Origin: Gadus chalcogrammus
Taxonomy: Eukaryota; Chordata; Actinopteri; Gadiformes; Gadidae
NCBI RefSeq assembly: GCF_026213295.1
Contig: NC_079414.1
Coordinates: 9,246,984-9,310,983 of the forward strand
Length of the DNA: 64,000 nucleotides
Reading direction: 5' to 3'
Positions 1 to 17,703 of this stretch are shown here, one piece after another. A model generated the notes under the pieces. That model had not been told where the DNA came from and searched no databases. It was given only the letters and a program-made list of their open reading frames with translations. How positions within the stretch are numbered: position 1 is the first letter of the stretch; each line of letters starts with the position of its first letter. Both the position numbers and the translations under genes were made by a program.

Positions 1-5441
<5,441 letters not shown>

Positions 5442-6600
5442 CGGCAGTGGTCCCCTCAGTTACAGTAAGTTGTGATGGCTCTCTCTCTCGTTCTCTCTCG
5501 CAAAGTCTCTCTCTCTCTCTTGCCCAAGGACCCCTAAAGGAAGACTGCAGGTATTTGGGTTGGAACGCTGAACCTTTCAGCGGGGAGCAGTGCCCCACCC
5601 CTACACTGAACTGTTTACACAAAGGGAAAATCTAGATTCTACAACCATTTTTCAAATGTATTAAAAACTGTTTAAAAATCTGTTTACACGAAAAAGGCAC
5701 AACACGCACACAACCGAGATCCGCGCTAGAAATGCACATGCACATACAGGCTTCAGGTTTGGAACGCACAATCTCCAAGACTAAGTGGAGAAATAGTGGC
5801 CGTGTTGTACCGGTTTACATTGCTTTGGATAATGCTTCTGATTAAATAAACACTAATGATAGAAATGTAAGGTCTCGGACTCTGCCTTAGAAAACTATCA
5901 CAGCACAGCGATGTTTTAGAAACATTTGTAAATTACTTCCCCTTGTTTTATACTGGTTTAAGACCGGCAACGTCTGAGCTAAGCACCTGACTCCACATTG
6001 CTTCCACAAGAGATGCCTTCTAGACGACCTATCTCTCTTCCAGCTAGATTGAGTGCGGTGCCTTTGACAATGTTTGTCTACATCTTTCGTACAACAGTTC
6101 GCTACCAATCTCCCAACCTAATCCTCTCATAAGAAGAGATTTAAACTGTTTGCGTAAACAAGGCCCAATGTCCAAGGTCACGTACTCTAAACCCAGACAA
6201 ACAAGAATCCAAAAAGAAAACATTCAGAAATACGAACAACAATTTTCTGATGACGTCATTATTAGTATTTTTGGTCATTCGTGTATTTTATTGATATTAA
6301 CGTCTTTCACTTCAAACATTGTGTTTTTTCTCCTCAGGCAACTGGAGGAATGAGGCTGTGACGCCATTGGTCAGCTGGTCTTCCAGAGCCCTCGAATCAG
6401 AGAGCTCAGATCTCTCTTCACGGGACGGGGTGGTCTCTAAACTACGGCGAAGGATCAGGACCACCAGATCGCATTGGAAACCAGCGCATGTGATCGCGCA
6501 AGTGGGCCGGGGCGTGTACTGCAGCCTCGCGGCCCGCAGACCACAACAGACCAGCTCTCTAGAAAGAGCAGAAAACACAACAAACTAACAGCCTGACCTT
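5442..6600 (+). other. socs7 3'UTR and possible 3'UTR intron
   Basis: After the stop there is a consensus donor ACA|GTAAGT (5464) and a good acceptor TTTTTTCTCCTCAG (ends 6337). A 3'UTR intron, or an alternative terminal exon starting at 6338, is therefore possible. An AATAAA lies at 5845. No conserved coding sequence is seen. Confidence 0.4.
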
Positions 6601-7615
6601 CGACCTCTGGCTCCGTTTGTGGTTATTTCCTCTGGATAAGGACCTGGACTTGTGGAACACGCTGCGTTCCTGCTGTTTCTGCGCCTCTTGTTTGGGCTCC
6701 GTCACCAGAACTCTCCTTACACTTCTCTTCTTAACATGGGTTTTTAAATATCATGAGTCAAGACTGACCGCATCAATTTCATATGCAGAACGTGAATACA
6801 GAACCAGTCAAAGGCACCACGTTGTGATTCTGTGTGATAAATTGAGCCGTTAGTATTACACTGCCATTACAGGTGGAGAACGTGAGGGGACCCAATCCAA
6901 CCAATCAGGTCCTGTAGTAGCTGCCTTCTGCTGTAGGTCATCGGGAATAGCTTCATTTGGTCTCTTTTTGGGTCCCGTTTCTTGGGCCTAAGGCTAAAAG
7001 GTTCTGTAAGTTCTTGTTGTAAAGAGAGAGAGCAGAAAGAGTGAGGAGAGCAAGATTTTGAAAAGAAACAATCCAAAAAACGTAAATTCCCTCTCTGCTC
7101 CCCCCCTCCCTACCCATCTCCTCTGTTGAAAAGTGTTTGCAATTTGCGTCATGTTCCTGTGATGACATGCAAGATTTATTCCCCTGAACCAATCAGGGAT
7201 GAGATGTCCTACTGGGTAAGAAAGTAGCCGGGAACGGTCTTAAATCAAAATAGTATCATGCAGATATTGAAAAACTGATATTGTCACAGAGCATTTTACT
7301 CACCAGAGATTCAGAAAGATGTCCATATTTTGTCTTATTACTACAACAAGAAAAAAACCACAAGCAAACATTAGCTCCTTTTTACTGCCTGTTTATCTCT
7401 GCTATCAATCTCAGACTCTCTTTTATTTATCTGCCTGTTCTCCAAAAGCTGACTGCCAGCTACGCCTTTTCAGTAAAAAAAACTAAATGAATCATTATTA
7501 TAGCAGTGGTGTACTGTGTTACTTTCGAAATGTCAACATTTCATCATCACACACAAGAATACATGCACACACACGGACGTATACACACGCACACACACGC
7601 ATACACATTCACTTT

Positions 7616-7713
<98 letters not shown>

Positions 7714-8583
7714 GTACACACATACACACAAAAGACAAGCAATGCTTGAAAATCCCCTGAAAGAATTTGTGCTCATGAAAATTCTTGTGTTCACTGAGAG
7801 AGATAAGTGTTTGCCGCAAGCACAGGAAGACATTTGAATAATACACGGCTCTCAGCCAGCAGGGAGAGAGGACTGGAGTCCAAACAAGGTCAAGATAAGC
7901 TCTCTGGTTAAAGCTGATGTGTATAGGGATGCCATCATCATGGTTGTGAACAGAGACAGAGAGAGGGGTGCAATGAGAGTAGGACGACTAAAAGCCAACG
8001 TGATAGCTGCTAGAGGCCAACTCTGGATGCTGACGGCAGATGGAAGTGAAAGCGAGGGTTAGAAATGGCTGTTATGATTTTGCTTCTTCATTAATTTCCC
8101 CTTTATTGTTAAATAGTTACTAGTCTCAAAGATCAAAGCTAGAATAAGTTTGTCTGCTGACACAAGTTAGACACACAATTTGCATAAATGGTGTGGCATT
8201 TAGAAGGCAATTTTTTATATATATTTTTTTAAATTACCAGGCATAAAACTATACACTTAACGATAAGGTTTCATGAAACCGTAAAAGCCTGTCAGTTCAT
8301 ATATGAACTGAAAAAAAAAAAGATACAAATAAAATGGCCTAAATAATAATTTGTGAATGCATTGGTATAAATTTAAGGTACAATTTTAATGTTTAAACGT
8401 ATTTAATTAGGCTATACATGAGCTAGATCATACAGACAGTCTGCAAGCAGTTTAAATGTAACGCGTCGCGGACAATAAACCCATGACAGTGAAACTCATT
8501 GATCTAAACCGGGGCTGAGCAGGGAGCAAGTATAAACAGGTAGTGCAGCTAGCCCGGAGCTACCTTGTCGCTCTGCCTTATGC
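6601..8583. other. Intergenic spacer between socs7 and sp2
   Basis: No gene recognised. Apart from the (CA)n run at 7617-7710, the sequence is AT-rich with short open frames that lack coding character. Confidence 0.6.
7617..7710 (+). repeat. (CA)n microsatellite
   Basis: About 94 bases of uninterrupted CA in the socs7-sp2 spacer. Confidence 0.97.
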
Positions 8584-9235
8584 TACGGCCACACCAACCG
8601 CGTTGCTCGCAGTGGATACCGCGAGTACCGCGCCTAACCTGACGCTTGATCGGTGTGTGGTGGTTCAACGCTTCCACCGCGTCACCGCGCCACCGCAGCT
8701 AGATGAGTCCATGTCCATGCAAGTGAACGGAGCGTTCCCTCTTCGTCATAACTATCAAACCAAACATCCTTCACATTCACTGAGCAAAAATTATGAAATT
8801 AAAATGCACATTTCTCGCTAAAAATGTTTCCATAAACGCATTTAATGGCGTAACTATAACTATTTCCACCCAGAATAAAGAAAGATGTCGGCCGTGGCTG
8901 CGCTGGAGTCCGAGGTAGGAAACCCAAACGCCGCGTTTGGGTGCATGATAGAGTTTAGATCGGGTTAGATTAAATAATCTCTGATATAAATAACACTAAT
9001 CGGGTTAAATAACTTCACATGGTGTGTCTGGTGTGTTTCCAGCATTCGTAGTGTTGATCAGCAGAGAAATAGTCCGCCAGGCTGCGTTTACGTGCGTAAT
9101 TACGTGCAACTTCCGCGCCTAAAGCCCCCAACGCAACGCTTCAACGCGTGTACCGTGCCTAGACCAATGGTTCCCTATGCAAAAATGCCGATTTTCAACG
9201 CCCCTACCGCGAGCAACGCGGTTGGTGTGGCCGTA
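8584..9235. mobile_element. 652-bp MITE with 27-bp perfect terminal inverted repeats
   Basis: The left end 8584-8610 (TACGGCCACACCAACCGCG...) is the exact reverse complement of 9209-9235. The interior is GC-rich with more CGCGTT-type repeats and no transposase. The superfamily is not certain; a Harbinger-like non-autonomous element would fit. Confidence 0.85.
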
Positions 9236-9242
9236 CCTTTAT

Positions 9243-9506
9243 ACTTCCAACATTATGCGCTTTGGCACTCTCATTGCCCCAAAATGTCTCTGTCAAAAAG
9301 ACGAAAAGTGGACACAGTGCAGAGTTTTACAAGAAAAATGGTCATCGTACTTTTTATTCACGGAAGTAAATGGGAAACCTGTGTTTGGTGTGCTCACAGC
9401 ATGTTTAATTTTACAAAATTATGCCATATTTTTACCGGTCCGGCCCACTTGGGAATAGATTTTCCACCATGTGGCCCCTAGGCTAAAATGAGTTTGACAC
9501 CCCTGA
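9243..9506 (+). mobile_element. Decayed hAT element remnant (zf-BED N-terminus plus 3' end)
   Basis: MSLSKRRKVDT begins at 9283. After a frameshift, QEKWSSYFLFTEVNGKPV follows. This resembles the N-terminus of the ZBED/GTF2IRD2-like hAT transposases. The piece ends in TGAGTTTGACACCCCTG (to 9505), the typical 3' end of such elements. The transposase core is missing. Confidence 0.65.
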
Positions 9507-9659
9507 TCTAAACAGTTGTCGTTATATTTCTACAGTGCTGGTTTATGTTTCTACACATTGGATGTCGCACACGTCAGTAAAATGTAAGTCTCCGTTTAAT
9601 AGGTCAACAGCTTTTAAGATGGTTTACTTTGTAGAACCACCCTCACCACAGTATTCTCT

Positions 9660-9878
9660 GAATACTATTGGCCGAGCGCGGATCCATCATCGGTCGAAAG
9701 GCAAAATCTTTCTACGATTGGCCAACTCAAATTTCAATCACAAAGACGGCTCTACGTGATTGGCCGGGATGGGCCCTCACTCAATGCACCACTGTCATCG
9801 GATTGGTTCGCTTGAGTCGCGGGCGGACTCTTCCCACGGGCTCCCTCTCTTGAAGGCCCACGGAGAGCGGGTGTCGTC
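9660..9878 (+). promoter_or_regulatory. sp2 promoter with four inverted CCAAT boxes
   Basis: ATTGG (inverted CCAAT) occurs at 9667, 9717, 9759 and 9802, three of them as ATTGGCC, with spacings of 50, 42 and 43. The last is 77 bases before the ATG at 9879. The stretch to the ATG is GC-richer than its surroundings and has no clear TATA box. NF-Y is the known CCAAT-binding factor, so a TATA-less NF-Y promoter is inferred. Confidence 0.6.
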
Positions 9879-12800
9879 ATGAGCGGTGGGTAGGAATTAA
9901 AACATCGCTGTTTATATTACTGATTGTACTTCGTTTAAAAACATTTCGTGTCTGTAATTCCTTATGGTTGTACGAGTTGTCAATGGTTGGACACGTGTGA
10001 AGTTTAATCCATATGTGTTGGGGTGTAAAAAACCTATAACAATTGCACTTCCGGGGAGAAGAGCAGCTTTTTTCTTGCAACGTTATCTGAGTTTTGACGC
10101 GTTAGCATATGTGGCTAGCTAGCTAGTCACATATGCTAGCTTCTTAGCTCCGTAACGGGTTCGGATTCATTTAAAACAGTAATATACGAGTTATATCCCC
10201 TGTGTTTTCTACTTTGCAACTGATTACACTGAGTCACGCTGCGCAGGTTAGCATTGCAGCTGAGTTAAAGGAAAGCTCCAGAAGCTAGCTGCTAAGTGCA
10301 GCTTGGAGGGTTTTGTCAGAAATGTTGCTAGCTACTCCCGGCTGTTTTCAACATAGCATAGTAGCAGCAAACCAACTGTGTGTTGTGATGAACCGCCTCT
10401 CAGCTGCCTTATCTGGAAACCTAACATAATCCCAAACAGTAGTGTTTCTGTCATATAAACACACATACAGGGACCCACTTTGGGCGTTGTTTTTCTTTTG
10501 CGAAAATGCAAATTCATTTTATTTTTTACCGAAAAGCTTCTGCCAGCTGTAGACGGATGAAGTCACAAAGCTACCCGAAATATAACTAGTGAACCCCGAG
10601 TACTGCTGTTCGAGTTAAGAACAGGGTTTCAAGCGTAATGGGCTGATACGAAATTAGTACACTAACAGAACAGAGCGACTGTATAGAGTATTTAAAGAGA
10701 AAATGGGTCTTGCATCAGTTGCAAGCCATGCACATATACAGATGAGGTTATTCATCGTTTTTTGGAGGAGAGGCATTTTAAAATATTCTCTCCTCTCTTG
10801 AGATCTTCTAGGGGTAACTGCAGATCCAATGTTTCCAATCATTTGTGTCTTATCTAGAATACATGTCAATCGTGCTCAGTTTTAGATTTGTATTGTTTTT
10901 TTGAGGCATTAGTTATGTTACAGAAAGTGAACATGCAAGGAATTACGTTACGGCAACAATCAGAAAACATTGTATTGTACAATTTGTGTGTATTGTTCAG
11001 ATTATCAATTTGCCTTCCCCAGTCATGAGGTTTATAAGGGAAGATGTTAGAATTAATACAATGATGGATATGTGGTCAGTATCTCTCTGACACAAAGTGC
11101 ATTGAGTGGAAAGTTTCCCAACACCAGTTTGATGCAGGTTTCACTGAACCACGGCTGAGCTGGGTGTTTCCTGGGCTCGGTCTAACTCTTCGTTGTGATT
11201 GGCTCTCAGGTCTAACCTTGCCTTGTGATTGGTTCCATGCAGAGCTACAGGACAGTATGGCCACCACTGTAGCTGTGAACCCAAGCGAGTATCTCCAGCC
11301 CTCCGCCACCTCCTCACAAGTAAGTCACCCTTGTACATTCATGTGGTCATCTCGCCACACATTTGTGGATAACTGGTGGTATATTCATGTGTTCATCTCT
11401 CCACACGCTCCTGGGTTGATATTGGTATGTTCATCCCCCCAGGCAGGGCTTGAACACAACAATAATTAGCTTTCTGAGCTCACATTAGTTCACTTTATAG
11501 TATTTGCATGTAGGTCTGGATATGGGTGAATTGTAATGTAGATGGAATGAGAATTGATTTGATTGTGTGTGACTAATTGTGAGTAAACGTGCAAGCAAAC
11601 GTTTGTTAGTGTGTTGCATAGGTGAATACATCAGAAGAATATCTGAATTAATTTCACAGTGTCTTTGTTTGTCAACATTATTATAAACAATCTGTTTACT
11701 GCCTGTCTGTCTCCTACTCTGCTTGTCTGTCTTTCTGACTGTCTGATTCTCTGTCTACCTGCCTATTCCTCTGCTTGTCTTTCCAACTCTTTGTCAGTTT
11801 TGAACCCAATGGTTTAAGTCTGTAAGTCGGTGGGTAGTTTTAGGAAACTACTGCTTCAGTTATGTGTGTGTGACCTCTGACCTCCCCCTGTCTCCCCAGG
11901 ACTCTCAGCCATCCCCCCTGGCCCTGCTGGCCGCCACCTGCAGTAAGATCGGCCCCCCTGCCGCCCAGGCCCCTGTCTCCGTGCCCCCCTCCCAGCCTCA
12001 GCCCCGGAGGCTCCTCCCCATCAAGCCGGCCCCCATCGCGCCCGCGCCACCCAAGAACCTGGGCTTCCTGTCGGCAAAGGGGAACGTGATCCAGCTGCCT
12101 GCGGGCCTGGGCTCGGGCGGCGCAGGCAGCCCCATCATGCTGACCATCCAGAGCCCCACCTCCCGCTCCAACACGCCGGCCCCCACGGCCAACATCCAGT
12201 ACCAGATGATGCCCCAGACCATGCATGGGACCCAGACCATCCAGGTGATGCAGCAGGGAGGGCAGGGCACACAGACCATCCAGGTCATGCCCCAGGGAGG
12301 CCAGGGCACACAGACCATCCAGGTCATGCCCCAGGGAGGCCAGGGCACACAGACCATCCAGGTCATGCCCCAGGGAGGGCAGCTCCAGCTCATCCCCGGC
12401 ACCAACCAGGCCATCTTCACAACGCCCATGACCATGCAGGGCCCGGCGCTCGCTACCTCCGCCGTCACGCCGCAGAAGGCCCTGGCCATCAAGCCGTCGC
12501 CTCGCGGGCGTAAGGCTAACAGCGCGGCCGGGCTGGTCCAGCTCCACGGCGGCCTCACGCTGCCCCTCAGCGTCGCCACCGGGGAGATGGGCGGCACCCA
12601 GATCATCACGGAAACGGCGGCGGTGGCGTCGTCCACGCCGGTGAAGGGCAGGCGGGGGAGGAAGAAGAAGGTGCTCCTCAGCAGCCAGCCCCACGCCCTC
12701 GCCCCCCCACAGAGCGCCTCCCCTCCACCAGAGCAGATGGAGACCATCCTGATAGAAGCCACCGACAACATCATCCAGGTGAGCAGCGGGTCACATTGAG

Positions 12801-15800
12801 ACGAAACGTTTTGATGAGTAGTAGTGGAGGAACTACAAAAAATATAGATACAGGAAATATTACTATCTACACAAATGATGACAAGTTGCAATGTAAATGT
12901 ACCCCTGCATATAGCGTCCTCCTCTCTCACGTTGAATTAACGTCCTGGTTCCTCCTGGCTGTCCACAGGCCGGTAACAACCTGCTCATCGTGCAGAGCCC
13001 TGGGCAGCCGGCCATGGTGCAGCAGGTCCAGCTGGTCCAGCCCAAACAGGAGTCCCAGATGGTCCAGATCCCCCAACAGGCCCTGAAGGTGGTCCAGGCC
13101 GCATCCGCCACGCTCCCCCAGATCCCTCAGAGGCAGACACAGGTGTCACCCACGGAACCTCAAACACAGGTAACCCTTGTGAATACAGTAAACCAATACT
13201 TGGATACAGGTAACCCTCTTTAATAAAGGTTACCCTTATGATACAGGTAACCCTCTTCACACAGTAATGCCTGATGCCCTTTCCTGGTAATAATCAAATC
13301 CCCCCCCCCCCCTCCGCCACTCAGTTCCTGATCAAGACGCCGTCGGGGGAGTGGCAGGCGGTGCAGATCCAGGAGGCAATCTCCACGGCAACCACGCCCA
13401 CCACCACTGTACCCAGCATGACTGTCGCCACCTCCTGCTCCTCGTCCCCACTGGGTGCCAAGAGGCAGCTGGGCGGAGCCCGCAAGGAGCGGACGCTGGC
13501 CAAGATCGCCCCGGCCGGGGGGATGATCAGCCTGAACAACGCCCAGCTCTCCCAGGCCCCCCAGGCCGTCCAGACCATCAGCATCAACGGCGTGCAGGTC
13601 CAGGGCGTCCCCGTCACCATCACCAACGCCGGCGGTGAGTGCTGAGCCGTGTCCCGATTCTTTCCACTCCCCTTCGGTTCGGCACGCTCCCGCACAGTGT
13701 AGCGACTGTAGCAGGGATGGAAATGAACAGTTCAGCAAAAGAGGCGTAGAAGAAGAAGGGGGCCGGATGTTGACAATAATGGTTGTGGAACTGTGCAGCG
13801 CCGTATAGCGAATGTTTTAAATATGCAAATTTGAACGGACATGACTGGGAAAGTATTACCCGACACAGTGGCAGGTGAAGTGACACAATTCACCCGCCAC
13901 CATACAAATCCACCCGCAAATTTCTCCTACAGGGGATTGATAACGTTCTATCTATTGAACAGAAAAAAACACTTGGTCATACTTTACACACTTTACCACT
14001 GCATTGGCCTACTGAATGCCACTGATATATTTTCAGCATTGGACTGAATGCCACATAAATATATAATTATGTTTTTGCACGTTTGCAACGTTTAAAAGTT
14101 CAAGGTATAAAGCTCAAGTATATGCCTCTACTTGTATTGCTTAAGCCAATAGCCTTTTGAGGCCGTGTTTTTTCTGAATATTAGTGTTAAGGGCCAATAA
14201 TGCTTACTATCATACGTTAGTTACCCTGTCTGTGGACACATTTGTATGCAGTCACATGTAAATATACAAAAACAAATGTTCCTATTGACTTATGATGGTG
14301 TAGCCATGCATTGTTTTATTGTTAATATATCAATTTGTTTTTTATTGAAATACTATGTATAGATGAATTATCCCCAAACTTGTCATCGTAACACCTTTGA
14401 CATAAACATGACTTAACATGGCAGATACCTGTGTATTGTTTATCATATGCGGTAAGAGTGTAACATTTTCAACTCAGTTCCTTGGTAGCACCTACTTACA
14501 GTAAGAATCAGTTCTGATGGAAAAAATGAAGTGTACGAAAAACACTTTTCTTATCTATTGTTACTATTATATTGTTTAAAATGTACGCATATATTAAAAA
14601 AATATATAGCGTATAAAAAGTGGCTGGTAAAAAAGATGAGTGGCTGGTAGATTTTTAAATCTACCTGCCACAGTGGCTGGTGGGCAAAAAAGTTAATTTC
14701 CATCTCTGGACTGTAGTGTTTAGTGATAGTAGATTAGATTAGAAAAACTTTATTTATCCCAAAATGGGCAATTTTGTTCACAGTTTCCCGTCTCACATAA
14801 TAAATTACTTAATAAATACAATAAATAGCAATAGGAGATAGACAAAAACATGTATCAAAGGCAGTCCAACACACACATTTAACTCACAATTAATTTCAAC
14901 CTGTCAGTAACAACCACCCTGCCCCCGGAAACACCCAGCAACACTGGTGTGCTCTCCACCTACTCCTGACTTTTGTCATCATTTAGTAACCTGATGGTTG
15001 CAGGGATAAAAGAGTGGGAGTACCTCATTGTTCTTGTCCTGATTGAACAGTAGCGCCGCCCTGAAGGCATTAGTTTAAATTCTTTACTGAGGACATGGTC
15101 AGGCTGACTGATAATGCATTTAGCTTTCTGGACTGCTTGTTTGTTCCACAATGAACTTATGCTCTTGAGCTGGATGCCAGTGATCTTAGAGCAGATCAGT
15201 GTAGTGATATTGTCCAAAAGAGGATTATGTAATTACCTCTTCACCACTTTGATATAGTTTCTGGACCTCATGCTGTCTCTCTTGATCCCGCCTGCCCTCC
15301 AGGCCAGCAGCACCTGACGGTTCAGACCCTGCAAGGTGGTGGTCTGCAGCTGGCCGGGTCTCAGGGCCAGCCCACGGTGCAGGTGGACCAGACCCTCACC
15401 CTGGAGCTGCCCGCCCAGCCGGGGGAGAAGAAGAGGCGCATGGCGTGCACCTGCCCCAACTGCAAGGATGCTGACAAGAGGCAAGTGGGGCACTGGGGTC
15501 AGGGACAGGATCCGCCATCAGGGAAAGGGGGTTTCTGTGTGAGTTAATCTGATTTCAAAGTAAAAGCGCAGGTGTTCTTACTCCACAGCGGCATGTCATG
15601 TGCTTTTTCTTTATTTCCTACTGAAAAAAAAAGATGTCTGTTTGTATGTATGTGGGTGTGTATATATATTAGGGGTGTAACTATTCACCGATACGAATCG
15701 GTATCCGGTTGGATTAACACAGATGTGACTACATCGAAACGTGGGCCCCTGAATCGATTTAAAATGACCAAGAATCTGTCGATGCACCGATTTAAACGTT

Positions 15801-17703
15801 GCAAACGGATGAGTAGGCTTTAGCTTGATATCAAGACAGCATTGTCAACTAATTTCATTCCGTTTCCATACGGATCCGGAAAATGAAATTGAAGGAAGCG
15901 AGCGGATCCGTGTGTATGTTTGCGCACCCGCCCTGCGTCTCGTGAGTAGGAAACAACCAGAGTTGTGAGTGCGCGAATAACCATAAGCCATGTGAAAACG
16001 GTGAAACGATTTTCAGTGCAACAGCGATTCTGAAATCAAACCTGTGGGAGTCCTTTGGGTCTTGCCTGACAAAAGCTTTGCTTTTTTTTTAAATTGTGTA
16101 GGACAGCGCTGAAGTCTATAAATAAACAAATAAATAGACATGTAGTTCTAAATTTATAAATGTCTTCCATTTTTCCCCATGCCATTAAGAAATAAATATA
16201 AAAACCTAAGGTTCCATGGTCCCTATACTAGTGATCGACAGATATATCGGCCAGCCGATATTTGCGTTTGTAACGTGTATTGGTCGGCCGATATTTTTTT
16301 CAGTATCAACTGATTATTATTATAATAATATTTTTTGCCGTGATTTACAGACAGTTCAATAAATGTTAATTTTTTTTAATTGAGACATTGTTACATTTGT
16401 TATAATTATTGGGTAATTTTTATGATGTAAATTGAGGGAGGCTTAGCCTGGAAATCCAGACCCACATCTAGAAAGCTGTAGGGTCTGGCAACGAGTAATG
16501 AAATGGCCCAACTCGAGGGGCGGCACTAAGCATGTATTTGAAAATATCACTGGATAAAACACATTGGATAACACTATGACCAATCAGAAGAATACAAGGG
16601 GTGACATATCCAGACCAGTAGAGCTAACCAATAGATAAGACTCTTGCCGTATCCGGTCGGTAAAACAGCAACGCATTGGGCCCACCTATATTGATACATC
16701 GATGTGATTGATTAATGTTCTGGGCCAGGGGAGGCCCCGAATATACACGAGTATATTGCTCGTTACCAGAGTGAGTCGCTGAGCAAATTGTGCTCTCGCG
16801 AGAACTCTGGATTTCCAGGGTATTATCGGCTCCAAATATCGGCTCAAGAAAATCGTTTTCTGCGTATCGGTTATCGGCTAAGGTTGAGGAAAAAAAATCG
16901 GTATCAGTATCGGCCCTAAAGATCCATATTGGTCGATCCCTACCCTATACCATATATATATTTGAAAGTAGGCAATGTCTCTTTTATACGTTAAACGGAT
17001 ATTAACTGAATCCGTCAGATTGATTCGACTTTTACATTATTTCTTTTATTTCAAAGTAATAGCGTAGGTATTTATTCCATGGTGTTGAGCAGATGTCAAA
17101 GTAAAAGCCTGTTTGAAAAAAATAATTCCAAGTAAAAGTGCACGTGTGTTGGGCAGATTTGAAAGTATAAGCTTATCGTGGCCTTGACCCCATGGCTGTG
17201 TGTCTCCACTCAGGCCAGCGGAGGTGGGCAAGAGGAAGCACATCTGCCACTTCCCCGGCTGCGTGAAGACCTTCAGGAAGACGTCCCTGCTCAGGGCTCA
17301 CGTGCGCCTGCACACGGGGGAGCGGCCGTTCGTATGTAACTGGGTCTTCTGTGGAAAGAGGTTCACACGCAGCGACGAGCTTCAGAGACACGCGCGGACA
17401 CACACAGGTGACTGATCATTCATAATCCAGCCATATAACGATGCATTACTGCTGACCCTAATAAAGAATATATACCATATATATTCTTTATTTTGATCAG
17501 GTGTGTAATGTATTGTCGCATATCATACATTCTATATTATGACCAGATGTGTTGTGTACCACAGTTATTCTATATTGTATGGTGCTGTGAATCCCTCCGC
17601 AGGAGACAAGCGGTTTGAGTGCAACCAGTGCCAGAAGCGCTTCATGAGAAGCGACCATCTCACCAAGCATTATAAAACTCACATCAATACCAAGAACCTG
17701 TGA
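9879..17703 (+). CDS. sp2: Transcription factor Sp2, complete
   Basis: SP2 is a nuclear Sp/KLF-family factor acting at CCAAT/GC-box promoters. Coding exons: 9879-9885, 11243-11319, 11900-12778, 12969-13169, 13325-13634, 15303-15480, 17214-17407, 17603-17703; 648 residues (human about 613). The 7-nt first exon is inferred because ATG AGC G joined to exon 2 gives [20 protein letters not shown], matching the mammalian SP2 start. Exon 3 has [20 protein letters not shown] (Sp box) and a Gln/Thr-rich region. Exons 4-5 are Gln-rich ([28 protein letters not shown]). Exon 6 has the Btd box (ACTCPNC). Exons 7-8 hold three C2H2 fingers (about residues 562-645), the first with the SP2-typical KTSLLRAH. 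All phases agree. Intron 6 has a GC donor (AAGAG|GCAAGT). Introns 5 and 6 contain hAT-type insertions, and exon 3 holds a coding minisatellite. Confidence 0.95.
10103..10138. repeat. Short inverted repeat in sp2 intron 1
   Basis: TAGCATATGTG (10103-10113) and CACATATGCTA (10128-10138) are perfect 11-bp arms. The 14-base loop GCTAGCTAGCTAGT is itself nearly palindromic. Confidence 0.85.
12228..12378 (+). repeat. 39-bp coding minisatellite in sp2 exon 3
   Basis: About four tandem copies encode [13 protein letters not shown] (13 residues; the first copy has MQQ). The last two or three copies are almost identical at DNA level. As far as I recall, mammalian SP2 has one SQTIQV here. Confidence 0.93.
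13160..13266 (+). repeat. Tandem donor-like repeats after sp2 exon 4
   Basis: ACAG|GTAACCCT is the real donor at 13170. Close copies follow at 13210 and 13247 (ATACAG|GTAACCCTC), with a GGTTACCCTT variant at 13229. Spacing is about 37-40 bases. Confidence 0.8.
13712..14708. mobile_element. hAT-type MITE (997 bp) with perfect 8-bp target duplication
   Basis: It starts CAGGGATGGAAATGAAC and ends GTTAATTTCCATCTCTG, near-inverted termini. It is bounded by GACTGTAG at 13704-13711 and 14709-14716. An 8-bp duplication and CAG...CTG ends are hAT hallmarks. No transposase is seen. It lies in sp2 intron 5. Confidence 0.93.
14733..15225 (-). mobile_element. L2-like LINE 3' fragment
   Basis: On the minus strand, 14960-15217 encodes [20 protein letters not shown] then [14 protein letters not shown]. 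This resembles the end of fish L2-like reverse-transcriptase ORFs (LLPSGRR...NSFIP..IRLLN). An AT-rich tail beginning AGATTAGAAAAACTTTATTT, also typical, lies at the left. It is inserted in sp2 intron 5. Confidence 0.7.
15671..15800. mobile_element. Fragment of a hAT-type MITE end
   Basis: AGGGGTGTAACTATTCACCG, then ATCGAT/GATACG-rich sequence, resembles a common fish hAT-type terminus. No matching right end was found, so the copy is truncated. Confidence 0.4.
16229..16942. mobile_element. hAT-type MITE (714 bp) with 8-bp target duplication and a nested insert
   Basis: It starts TAGTGATCGACAGATATATC and ends ATTGGTCGATCCCTA, with many subterminal ATCGGCC/GGCCGAT repeats. CCCTATAC flanks it exactly (16221-16228 and 16943-16950). 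A second piece at about 16441-16820 is bounded by GCCTGGAAATCCAGA and TCTGGATTTCCAGGG, apparently inserted into the MITE. It lies in sp2 intron 6. Confidence 0.92.

Noticed and set aside
11840..12930. Long minus-strand frames opposite sp2 exon 3
   Set aside because: They mirror the GC-rich sp2 exon on the plus strand, which is supported by homology and splice phases.
14960..15493. Minus-strand genes in sp2 intron 5 and over exon 6
   Set aside because: The first is a LINE C-terminal fragment, the second the antisense of sp2 exon 6.
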